Origin: an uncultured Lachnospiraceae bacterium
Lineage (GTDB): Bacteria > Bacillota > Clostridia > Lachnospirales > Lachnospiraceae
Direction: 5' to 3'
NCBI GenBank assembly: GCA_900544685.1
Contig: UQWA01000010.1
Location: 30,655-94,654 of the forward strand
Length of the DNA stretch: 64,000 nt
The position numbers and the translations under genes are program-made. Shown one piece after another: positions 34,462 to 42,577 of this stretch. The notes under the pieces were generated by a model. The model searched no databases and was not told the origin of the DNA. It saw nothing but the letters and a program-made list of their open reading frames with translations. Positions within the stretch are counted from its first letter, which is position 1; each line of letters starts with the position of its first letter.

Positions 34462-37440
34462 ATGGAGAATTTTGTGAAAAAGCTGATGAATAATCAGGGA
34501 ATCCGCTATATCTTTTTCGGTGGCTGCACTACAATGGTGAATCTGGTAAGCTACTGGATATTCCGGAATCTGATTCATATCGACGTGACAAAGGCAAATT
34601 TCTTTGCCATTGCCCTGTCGATTCTGTTTGCCTATGTGGTGAACAAACTGTACGTATTTGAGAGTAAGACAGAAGGATGGATTGCCCTGCTAAAAGAGAT
34701 GGGGCAGTTCATCGGCATGCGTCTTCTGACCATGTTTATTGAGATTTTTGGTGTAGTCATGTTTTGCTGTGTGTGGGATATGCCGGATATGATTGCAAAA
34801 CTGGTGATTCAGGTGGTAGTTCTGGTGCTGAATTTTGTATTCAGCAAGATGATTGTGTTCCAGACAGACCATAAGGAATACACACTGGAGGAACTGAGAA
34901 GAAAACAGATCCGTAAGAGATGCACCGGACTTTCCTTTGTGATTCCGGCGGTTACGGTATTGACTGCATATATTGTGAATGGAGTCTATCCGTTTGGAGA
35001 TCACGGAGTGCTGATCATTGATTCACTGCATCAGTATCTGCCATTCTTTACTGATTTTCACGATAAGCTGGTGAGCAGCCAGTCCCTGACCTATTCCTTT
35101 GGAGGAGGACTGGGATATAACATGTGGGCAGTATTTGCTTATTATCTGGCAAGTCCGTTAAATCTGCTGATTACCATCGTATCATCAAAGCATGTCATGG
35201 ATTTTATGGCATATCTGATTTTATTGAAGATTGCTCTGACAGGAGGAATCTTTGGATGGTATCTGTCTCAGAGAGGGGAAGATAAGGACTATTTTCCGGT
35301 AGCGTTTGGATGTATGTATGCCCTGTCAGCCTTCATGATCGGATATTATTTCAATCTGATGTGGCTGGACAGTATCATGGTACTGCCACTGGTCATGCTG
35401 GGAATTGAAAAGATTGTTGCAGGAGAAAAAGGCAGATTTTATGCACTGGCACTGTGCTACGGTCTGTACTGCAATTATTATATCGGCTATATGCTGTGTC
35501 TGTTTGCCTGCCTGTATTTCTGTGTACTGTGGATTGGGGCAAAGAAGTTCAGCATCCGTAAGTTCCTTGGTTCTGGGCTGAAGTTCACATGGTATTCCCT
35601 GCTTTCCGGCGGAATGGCGGCACTGGTTCTGCTGCCTGCGTATCTGAATCTTGCCATTACAGAATCTGCAGACAGCAGTTTTCCAAGCAAGATCAAGTTC
35701 TATACAGACGGCATTACCCAGATGACAGGTCATTTTGCGTTGGTTGAACCGATTAATATCTATGATGATCAGTCTGGGGTGAACATTTATTGTGGCGTGA
35801 TCGTGATGATTTTGATTGTGCTGTATCTGCTGGATCAGGAACTGAGATTGTCCGAGAGAGTGGCAAAGCTTCTTCTGACAGGATTGCTGGCATTAAGCAT
35901 GAATTTTAATATGTTGAATTATATCTGGCACGGTTTTCATGTGCAGAATGGTCTGCCAAATCGTTTTGCATTCTTGTATATTGCCATGCTTCTGACCATG
36001 GGCTTTGATTCCATACGTCATGTACGAAAGATGAAAGTATGGAAGGTCATGCTGGCATGGCTGCTGCCGATTTTGTTTGTGGGTTACTGCATGGTGACGC
36101 AGACAGGTGACCGGGAATGGTATGTCTATATGGCAACTCTGATTCTTCTGGTGCTATATGGCATTTTGCTGCTGTGGTATTATGAGAGTGGCAAACGAAA
36201 AGTGCTGACAAGACGAGTCCTGACCACGGTTATGACTCTGGAGATGGCAGCAACCGGAATCTATGGTATCTGTGTGAACGGAACAGTAGGAAGAAGTACC
36301 TACGTAGATGAACAGATTGCATATAAGAAGCTGATGGAAGAGTACGATCAGACGGATGATTTTTACCGCAGCGAGATCGACAGTCAGAGAATGAGAAATG
36401 AAAATATGTTCATGGGAGCCAATGGAGTGGTAATGTTTTCCTCCACAATGCCGGAAGCAACGGTAAACATGTGCCGCAGTATCGGTATGGAAGCCAGAAC
36501 CAACAAAGATGGCTACAATGGCATGACGAAGCTTTTTAATGATGTATTCGGGGTTCGTTATCTGGTATCCAGAAAAGGCTCAGACACCTTATATCAGATG
36601 AATCAGGTGGGATACGAAGAACCATTATATTTGTATAAGAATGAGGATGCCTTATCTCTGGGATTCATGGTATCTTCCAATATCAAAGCATGGGATATCT
36701 ACAGTAACCGGACAGCCATGGAGGTACAGGAAGAGTTTGCACAGCTTGCAACGGGAGAAGCTTTCCATTATACGCTGCGGGAGGCATATTCTCTGGAAGC
36801 GGGACCGACCTATATTATACGTCTGCATCCAGGAGAACAGACGTATATTGAAATTACTGAGAATGTGAAGGGTATTACCATTAAGACTCCACAGGGAGAA
36901 AAGACAGTTAATAATTATACGAAGAATCTGTTCAATCTGGGAACGGTAACGGAAGAGGAAGAAGCAAGTAAAGCCAATATTACCCTAACCTTTAAAGATA
37001 ACCAGAGTGGTCCGGTTCCGGTACGGGTCTATACCTGTACAGATGAAGAATACGATGCTGTTTATCAGAAGCTGGCAGCCAGCCAGATGACAGATATTAC
37101 GGAAGATGGTAACCATATAAGCGGAACCGTAAACGCACAGCAGGCAGGAACACTGTTGCTGACGTTCCCGTATGATGAAGGATGGACCATAAAGGTAGAC
37201 GGTGAAGAGACAGATACTTACCGTGTGGGTGACGCCCTGACGGGAATTGACCTGGAAGCAGGTACCCATACCATTGAGATGAATTTTATACCGGAAGGAC
37301 TGTGGCAGGGCAGCATGATCAGTATTGTCTCCATCGGACTTTATCTGCTTAGCGCAATGTTGGAACAGTACGGACAGAAGAAAAAGAAACAAGAAGAGAC
37401 CGAAGGAGAGACGGAAGATGAAACTTACATTTTCGGATAA
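34462..37440 (+). CDS. Fusion of a GtrA domain and a YfhO-type membrane glycosyltransferase
   Basis: A large membrane protein of about 992 residues. Residues 5-135 form a four-helix GtrA domain (GIRYIFFGGCTTMVNLVSYW), the family of proposed undecaprenyl-phosphate-sugar flippases. The rest matches YfhO: many membrane helices, the luminal motif DSLHQYLPFFTDFHDKL near residue 190, then an outer domain and one last helix. In Bacillus, separate GtcA (GtrA family) and YfhO act with CsbB to add GlcNAc to lipoteichoic acid; here two steps are joined. No CsbB-like GT2 gene is beside it. The ATG at 34462 is preferred over a GTG at 34453, with AGGAAG upstream. Confidence 0.83.
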   Translation: MENFVKKLMNNQGIRYIFFGGCTTMVNLVSYWIFRNLIHIDVTKANFFAIALSILFAYVVNKLYVFESKTEGWIALLKEMGQFIGMRLLTMFIEIFGVVMFCCVWDMPDMIAKLVIQVVVLVLNFVFSKMIVFQTDHKEYTLEELRRKQIRKRCTGLSFVIPAVTVLTAYIVNGVYPFGDHGVLIIDSLHQYLPFFTDFHDKLVSSQSLTYSFGGGLGYNMWAVFAYYLASPLNLLITIVSSKHVMDFMAYLILLKIALTGGIFGWYLSQRGEDKDYFPVAFGCMYALSAFMIGYYFNLMWLDSIMVLPLVMLGIEKIVAGEKGRFYALALCYGLYCNYYIGYMLCLFACLYFCVLWIGAKKFSIRKFLGSGLKFTWYSLLSGGMAALVLLPAYLNLAITESADSSFPSKIKFYTDGITQMTGHFALVEPINIYDDQSGVNIYCGVIVMILIVLYLLDQELRLSERVAKLLLTGLLALSMNFNMLNYIWHGFHVQNGLPNRFAFLYIAMLLTMGFDSIRHVRKMKVWKVMLAWLLPILFVGYCMVTQTGDREWYVYMATLILLVLYGILLLWYYESGKRKVLTRRVLTTVMTLEMAATGIYGICVNGTVGRSTYVDEQIAYKKLMEEYDQTDDFYRSEIDSQRMRNENMFMGANGVVMFSSTMPEATVNMCRSIGMEARTNKDGYNGMTKLFNDVFGVRYLVSRKGSDTLYQMNQVGYEEPLYLYKNEDALSLGFMVSSNIKAWDIYSNRTAMEVQEEFAQLATGEAFHYTLREAYSLEAGPTYIIRLHPGEQTYIEITENVKGITIKTPQGEKTVNNYTKNLFNLGTVTEEEEASKANITLTFKDNQSGPVPVRVYTCTDEEYDAVYQKLAASQMTDITEDGNHISGTVNAQQAGTLLLTFPYDEGWTIKVDGEETDTYRVGDALTGIDLEAGTHTIEMNFIPEGLWQGSMISIVSIGLYLLSAMLEQYGQKKKKQEETEGETEDETYIFG

Positions 37441-38587
37441 AACAGAAATGTTCGGCGAAGGAATCTTTGCCGTATTAAATGAAAAAAAGAACCAGATGCT
37501 GGCAGAAGGAAAGACGATCTATAATCTTTCCGTTGGAACACCGGACTTTGAACCGCCGGAACATATCCGTAAGGCAGTGGCAGAGGCAGCAGAAAAGCCG
37601 GAGAATTATAAGTATTCTCTGGCAGACCTGCCGGAACTGACTCAGGCAGTACAGGATTTTTACCAGAAACGTTTTGGGGTAAAGCTGGAGAAAAATGAGA
37701 TCATGTCCATGAACGGATCACAGGAAGGCATGGCGCATTTTGCATGGGCTCTCTGCAATCCGGGAGATGTGGTGCTGGTACCGAATCCGGGATATCCGAT
37801 TTTCAAGATCGGACCGGAACTGTGCGATGCGGTAACTGTAGAGTATCCGTTATATGAAAAAAATCATTTTCTTCCGAAATTTGAAGATATTCCGGAAGAG
37901 ACAGCAAAGAAAGCTCGTTTCATGGTGGTTAATTATCCGTCCAACCCGGTATGTTCGGTGGCAGACGATACATTCTACAGAGAGTTGATTGACTTTGCGA
38001 GAAAGTATGACATTATTATTCTGCATGACAATGCCTATTCTGATATTGTGTTTGGGGAAAAACAGGGTGGTTCTTTCCTTCAGTACAAAGGGGCAAAGGA
38101 AGTGGGTGTAGAATTTTATTCCCTTTCCAAATCTTTTAACTATACAGGAGCCAGAGTATCATTCTGTCTGGGAAATGCACAGATTGTAGAAAAGTTCAAG
38201 GCAATTCGTTCCCAGATCGACTACGGTATCTTTTATCCTATACAGTACGGTGCCATTGCAGCACTTAACGGCCCCCAGGACAGCGTGATGGAACAGTGCA
38301 AAAAGTACGAAAGAAGAAGCCGTATACTGAGCCGAGGTTTGTCTGAAATCGGATGGAAGGTAAGAGATACAGAAGGAACCATGTTTGTATGGGCACCACT
38401 GCCGGAAGGGTATGACAACGCCAATGCATTCTGTATGGAACTGATGGAAAAATCAGGTGTCATCTGTACACCGGGCAGCAGCTTCGGAAGTCTGGGAGAA
38501 GGCTATGTGAGATTCGCCCTGGTACTGCCGGAGGAGGAACTGCAGGCAGCAATCGAGAGTATAAAGTTAAGCGGAATTCTGAAATAA
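37418..38587 (+). CDS. Class I/II pyridoxal-phosphate aminotransferase
   Basis: A cytoplasmic aminotransferase of 389 residues. The PLP lysine is Lys238 in SLSKSFNYTGAR; NYPSNPV and HDNAYSDIVF are conserved cofactor contacts. The pattern resembles the LL-diaminopimelate/alanine/aspartate aminotransferase group, so a role in lysine/peptidoglycan precursor or amino acid synthesis is possible but not fixed. The ATG at 37418 lies within the end of the previous gene (23-base overlap) and follows GAAGGAGAG; the longer upstream reading is only overlap. murB follows after 12 bases. Confidence 0.87.
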   Translation: MKLTFSDKTEMFGEGIFAVLNEKKNQMLAEGKTIYNLSVGTPDFEPPEHIRKAVAEAAEKPENYKYSLADLPELTQAVQDFYQKRFGVKLEKNEIMSMNGSQEGMAHFAWALCNPGDVVLVPNPGYPIFKIGPELCDAVTVEYPLYEKNHFLPKFEDIPEETAKKARFMVVNYPSNPVCSVADDTFYRELIDFARKYDIIILHDNAYSDIVFGEKQGGSFLQYKGAKEVGVEFYSLSKSFNYTGARVSFCLGNAQIVEKFKAIRSQIDYGIFYPIQYGAIAALNGPQDSVMEQCKKYERRSRILSRGLSEIGWKVRDTEGTMFVWAPLPEGYDNANAFCMELMEKSGVICTPGSSFGSLGEGYVRFALVLPEEELQAAIESIKLSGILK

Positions 38588-38599
38588 AGGGGGTATTTG

Positions 38600-39511
38600 G
38601 TGAATCAGATATTTTATCAGAAGTTATGCAGCATAGTTGGAGGAGAACAGGTACTGACAGAAGAACCAATGAAGAAACACACCACATTCCGGATCGGCGG
38701 ACCGGCTGATTTTCTGGTACTTCCGCAGACATTACAGGAGATCGCAGAAGTGACTGCACTGTGCCGGAAGGAAGGGCAGCCATGGTATGTGATCGGAAAT
38801 GGAAGTAATCTTCTGGTGGGTGATAAAGGGGTGCGCGGAGTCGTGATCCAGCTTCTGCGTAATTTTAATGAGATAGAAGTAAGAGGAGAAGAGATCCATG
38901 TTCAGGCAGGAACGGTAAATGCGGCAGTGGCGAGACAGGCTCTGGATGCGGGACTGACAGGGTTCGAATTTGCAGCGGGGATTCCGGGAACCACAGGAGG
39001 TGCTGTGGTCATGAATGCCGGTGCCTATGGCGGAGAAATGAAGGATATTCTGAAGGAAGTAACCGTGCTGGATGAAGATGGAAAGGTACGCACTCTGGCA
39101 GCAGAAGAACTGGAACTGGGATACCGTACCAGTATTATTGCCAGAAAAGGATATATTGTACTGGACATCTGTATGAAGCTGGAAAAGGGAGATCCGGAAG
39201 CCATTCGCACAAGAATGGATGAACTGAGAGAAAAGCGGGTCACCAAACAGCCGTTGGAGTATCCAAGTGCAGGCAGTACCTTTAAAAGACCGGAAGGTTA
39301 TTTTGCAGGCAAGTTGATTATGGATGCAGGATTGCGCGGATTTTCAGTTGGCGGTGCACAGATATCAGAAAAGCATTGCGGTTTTGTGATTAATAAGGGG
39401 AATGCCACGGCAGAGGATGTGGTGAACCTGATGGAAGAGACAAAAAAAATTGTAATGGAGAAATTTGGAGTTGTTCTGGAACCGGAGGTAAAGCGGTTAG
39501 GAGAATTCTAA
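38600..39511 (+). CDS. murB: UDP-N-acetylmuramate dehydrogenase
   Basis: Flavoenzyme that reduces UDP-GlcNAc-enolpyruvate to UDP-MurNAc in peptidoglycan synthesis. FAD-binding segments YVIGNGSNLLVGD and GIPGTTGGAVVMNAGAYGGE are intact, with the catalytic Ser in YPSAGSTFKRPEG and Glu near the C-terminus (EPEV). The Type II form (short, no Tyr loop) fits the 303 residues. The start is a GTG at 38600, 6 bases after AAGGGGG; a TTG at 38597 is also possible. First gene of murB-rapZ-whiA-crh. Confidence 0.95.
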   Translation: MNQIFYQKLCSIVGGEQVLTEEPMKKHTTFRIGGPADFLVLPQTLQEIAEVTALCRKEGQPWYVIGNGSNLLVGDKGVRGVVIQLLRNFNEIEVRGEEIHVQAGTVNAAVARQALDAGLTGFEFAAGIPGTTGGAVVMNAGAYGGEMKDILKEVTVLDEDGKVRTLAAEELELGYRTSIIARKGYIVLDICMKLEKGDPEAIRTRMDELREKRVTKQPLEYPSAGSTFKRPEGYFAGKLIMDAGLRGFSVGGAQISEKHCGFVINKGNATAEDVVNLMEETKKIVMEKFGVVLEPEVKRLGEF

Positions 39512-39523
39512 GACGGAGAATAC

Positions 39524-40384
39524 ATGAGATTTATAATTGTAACCGGAATGTCCGGGGCTGGCAGATCTACAGCCCTGAAGATTCTGGAGGATATGGGATA
39601 CTATTGTGCGGACAATCTGCCGATTTCCCTTCTGCCGATGTTTGCACAGCTTATGAATGATAATCCGGATATTACCAAAGCAGCAGTCGGTATTGATATA
39701 CGTAACGGAAAAGAATTAGATAATATGGACGGTCAGCTGGAAGGTATGAAGGCAGCCGGATATGAATATGAGATCCTGTTTATGGATGCATCTGATAAGA
39801 CACTGATTAAGCGCTATAAAGAAACCAGACGCCAACATCCGATGGCAGTGGATGGAAGAGTGGAGACAGGACTGAAGGAGGAACGCTCCAGACTGGAATT
39901 CCTGAAAAAAGAAGCTAATTACATTATGGATACCAGCCAGCTTCTGGTACGGGAACTGGTTCAGAATATGGATGAGATCTTTCGCCAGAATCAGGAATTC
40001 AAAAATATGATGGTAACCGTACTTTCCTTTGGCTTTAAGAATGGAATACCGTCTGATGCGGATCTGGTGTTTGATGTACGTTTTCTTCCGAATCCATATT
40101 ATGTGGATGATCTGAAGACAAAGACCGGCAATGACCGGGAGGTGCAGGAGTATGTGATGAACTGTAGTCAGGCAGGAGAATTTCTGGATAAATTAAGTGA
40201 TATGGTACAGTTCCTGATTCCAAACTATGTGGCAGAAGGCAAGAACCAGCTTGTGGTAGCCATTGGCTGTACCGGCGGAAAGCACCGTTCTGTGACGATT
40301 GCCAATAAATTATATGAGATCCTGAAGAAAGACAGAGAATATAAGGTGAAGATTGAACACAGAGACATCGAAAAAGCAAGATAA
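39524..40384 (+). CDS. rapZ: RNase adapter / nucleotide-binding protein RapZ (YvcJ)
   Basis: A P-loop protein of 286 residues. Walker A GMSGAGRSTAL is at residues 8-15; DVRFLPNPYYVDDL and CTGGKHRSV are the C-terminal family motifs. In enterobacteria RapZ directs GlmZ decay; in Firmicutes YvcJ binds GTP and its targets are less clear. It lies between murB and whiA, linking cell wall synthesis and regulation. The yvcK gene often found between rapZ and whiA is absent here. Confidence 0.94.
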   Translation: MRFIIVTGMSGAGRSTALKILEDMGYYCADNLPISLLPMFAQLMNDNPDITKAAVGIDIRNGKELDNMDGQLEGMKAAGYEYEILFMDASDKTLIKRYKETRRQHPMAVDGRVETGLKEERSRLEFLKKEANYIMDTSQLLVRELVQNMDEIFRQNQEFKNMMVTVLSFGFKNGIPSDADLVFDVRFLPNPYYVDDLKTKTGNDREVQEYVMNCSQAGEFLDKLSDMVQFLIPNYVAEGKNQLVVAIGCTGGKHRSVTIANKLYEILKKDREYKVKIEHRDIEKAR

Positions 40385-40402
40385 TGGGTAAAGGAGAAGA
40401 AT

Positions 40403-41383
40403 ATGTCGTTTTCCGGAACAGTGAAGGAAGAACTGGCAAAACAAAAACTTGGAGCCAGACATTGCCAGATAGCGGAGATTGCTGCCATCATCCGCATGTG
40501 TGGCGGGATTTCGGTATCCAGAAATGACAGATTTTTACTGAAGATCCAGACAGAGAATCTGTTTGTGGCAAGAAAATACTTTACATTATTGCAAAAAACA
40601 TTTAATATAGAAGTTGAACTTTCTATCAGGCAGCATCATGGGGAAAAAAACGGTCGAACTTATCATCTGTATGTGAAGAAGCATGAAGATGCTTTGCAGA
40701 TTTTACGGGAGACCGGGATCATGAAGCCGGATGGAAGGAGCTATATGGATCTTGCAGAAGACTTCGAACTGACAGAGACAGAGCTGCTTCGGAGGACATG
40801 CTGCAAAAGAGCTTTTCTGCGGGGGGCATTTCTGGTTACCGGATCAGTCACCAATCCTGAGAAGTCTTATCATCTGGAATTTGCCTGTACTTTGGAATAT
40901 CATGCAGAGCAGATTCGTAAGGTACTTCGTTCTTTTGGAATTGAGGCACGTATGGTACAGCGCAAAAAGTACTATGTGGTGTACATCAAAGAAGGAGACG
41001 GAATTGTGGATGTGCTGAATATCATGGAAGCACATCAGGCGCTGATGGAACTGGAAAATATCCGTATATTAAAAGACATGAGGAATTCACTGAACCGAAA
41101 AGTCAACTGTGAGACTGCGAACATTTACAAGACGGTGAATGCAGCAGTGAAGCAGATCGAAGATATCCGGTATATTCAGGATACGATTGGCTTTGAAGAA
41201 CTGTCGGAGGGACTGGCAAATATGGCAGAAGTCAGGCTGGCGAATCCAGACGCAACGTTAAAAGAATTAGGCATGTTATTATCCCCACGGGTGGGAAAAT
41301 CTGGTGTGAACCATCGCTTGAAAAGATTAAGTGAGATAGCGGATGGGTTAAGGTGCTGTAAGGAGGAGAAGCATTATGATTAA
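40403..41383 (+). CDS. whiA: DNA-binding protein WhiA
   Basis: Homolog of the WhiA regulator that affects sporulation in Streptomyces and division in Bacillus. The 326 residues comprise an N-terminal LAGLIDADG-type domain (FLRGAFLVTGSVTNP near residue 145) and a C-terminal helix-turn-helix (SPRVGKSGVNHRLKRL near the end). AAAGGAGAAG precedes the ATG. The stop overlaps the start of the Crh-like gene by 8 bases. Confidence 0.94.
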   Translation: MSFSGTVKEELAKQKLGARHCQIAEIAAIIRMCGGISVSRNDRFLLKIQTENLFVARKYFTLLQKTFNIEVELSIRQHHGEKNGRTYHLYVKKHEDALQILRETGIMKPDGRSYMDLAEDFELTETELLRRTCCKRAFLRGAFLVTGSVTNPEKSYHLEFACTLEYHAEQIRKVLRSFGIEARMVQRKKYYVVYIKEGDGIVDVLNIMEAHQALMELENIRILKDMRNSLNRKVNCETANIYKTVNAAVKQIEDIRYIQDTIGFEELSEGLANMAEVRLANPDATLKELGMLLSPRVGKSGVNHRLKRLSEIADGLRCCKEEKHYD

Positions 41384-41630
41384 AAAGTCTATTAAAATTG
41401 AATTGCCTAGTGGCCTGGAGGCGCGCCCGGTGGCATTACTGGTACAGGTGGCAAGTCAGTATGAGAGCAAGATTCACGTAGAAGTAGAAGAGAAGCGTGT
41501 GAATGCCAAGAGTATTATGGGTATGATGACTCTGGGACTGGAAGCTGGCGAAGAAATCGTAGTAGAGGCAGAAGGATCTGATGAGAAGGCAGCAATTGAA
41601 GATATTGAGAAATATCTGAGCACACACTAA
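41376..41630 (+). CDS. crh: Crh-like HPr family protein lacking the PEP-phosphorylated histidine
   Basis: An 84-residue HPr-fold protein. Ser46 (NAKSIMGMM), the site used by HPr kinase, is intact, but residue 15, which is His in PTS HPr and Gln in Bacillus Crh, is Glu here (GLEARP). It therefore cannot take phosphate from PEP in the usual way and probably serves only in catabolite signalling through Ser46. Its location after whiA matches crh in Bacillus. A terminator follows at 41648-41681. Confidence 0.85.
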   Translation: MIKKSIKIELPSGLEARPVALLVQVASQYESKIHVEVEEKRVNAKSIMGMMTLGLEAGEEIVVEAEGSDEKAAIEDIEKYLSTH

Positions 41631-41647
41631 GTAAGATAAAATGCTAC

Positions 41648-41681
41648 AGAGAGATAGTCGCAAGATTGTCTCTCTTTTTTT
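41648..41681 (+). terminator. Terminator after the crh-like gene
   Basis: AGAGAGA/TCTCTCT stem with a loop of about 14 bases followed by a run of T. Ends the murB-rapZ-whiA-crh operon. Confidence 0.7.
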
Positions 41682-41778
41682 GAACATAGGATATTTCTTT
41701 CTGATATGACAAAACAATCTGTATTTTGCTTATTTTTAAACATTTAGAGATAGAAAAAGTCTGGACTATTTTGTCATT

Positions 41779-41832
41779 TTGTGCGAGAATAGTAACCGAA
41801 GTATGTTCAGAATATAGCACATTCTGGTTACA
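41779..41832 (+). promoter_or_regulatory. Promoter-like site with nested dyad before the NifU-like/GGGtGRT pair
   Basis: TTGTGC at 41779-41784 and TATGTT at 41802-41807 with a 17-base spacer give a possible weak promoter. Overlapping it is a nested inverted repeat: GTAACC at 41792-41797 with GGTTAC at 41826-41831, and CAGAAT at 41808-41813 with ATTCTG at 41821-41826. The dyad could be an operator or a transcript hairpin. Confidence 0.4.
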
Positions 41833-41865
41833 TAAAAGACTTTTACTATTGAAAGGAGTTTAAAA

Positions 41866-42558
41866 ATGATTTATTCACGCGAAGTAGAAGAAATGTGCCC
41901 AGTAGCACAGGGTGTTCATCATGGCGCAGCTCCGATTCCGGAAGAAGCAAAATGGGTACAGGCAAAAGAAGTTAAAGACATTTCTGGTTTTACACATGGT
42001 GTAGGCTGGTGTGCTCCACAGCAGGGTGCCTGTAAGCTGAGCCTGAACGTAAAAGAAGGTATTATCCAGGAAGCACTGGTTGAGACCATCGGATGTTCAG
42101 GTATGACACATTCCGCAGCTATGGCAGCAGAGATCCTTCCGGGACTGACTGTTATGGAAGCATTAAATACAGACCTTGTCTGTGATGCAATTAATACAGC
42201 TATGAGAGAACTGTTCCTGCAGATCGTTTACGGACGTTCCCAGTCCGCATTCTCAGAAGATGGTCTGGCAGTAGGTGCCGGTCTGGAAGATCTTGGAAAA
42301 GGCCTCAGATCTCAGGTTGGTACTATGTACGGAACACTGAAAAAGGGTCCTCGTTATCTGGAAATGGCTGAAGGTTATGTTACAGGTATCGCTCTGGATG
42401 CAGACGATGAGATCATCGGATACCAGTTCGTAAGCCTTGGCAAGATGACAGACTTCATCAAAAAGGGTGATGACCCTAACACTGCTTGGGAAAAAGCTAA
42501 AGGACAGTATGGCCGTGTAGCAGATGCTGTTAAGATCATCGACCCAAGAAAAGAATAA
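41866..42558 (+). CDS. NifU-like iron-sulfur scaffold protein paired with GGGtGRT protein
   Basis: A 230-residue cytoplasmic protein. Residues 45-115 resemble the NifU/IscU N-terminal fold: GWCAPQQGACKLSLNVKEG, then an IGCSGMTHSAAMAAEILPG stretch and a later Cys, giving candidate metal or cluster ligands Cys49, Cys77 and Cys106 (Cys11 and Cys56 extra). The rest has no known motif. Genomes often annotate this family as an iron-sulfur scaffold beside GGGtGRT proteins, as here (19-base gap). The role is inferred, not proven. Rich codon use (GGT, GCT, CTG) and a strong GAAAGGAG suggest high expression. Confidence 0.75.
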   Translation: MIYSREVEEMCPVAQGVHHGAAPIPEEAKWVQAKEVKDISGFTHGVGWCAPQQGACKLSLNVKEGIIQEALVETIGCSGMTHSAAMAAEILPGLTVMEALNTDLVCDAINTAMRELFLQIVYGRSQSAFSEDGLAVGAGLEDLGKGLRSQVGTMYGTLKKGPRYLEMAEGYVTGIALDADDEIIGYQFVSLGKMTDFIKKGDDPNTAWEKAKGQYGRVADAVKIIDPRKE

Positions 42559-42577
42559 TCAGAGGAGGACTAGTACA

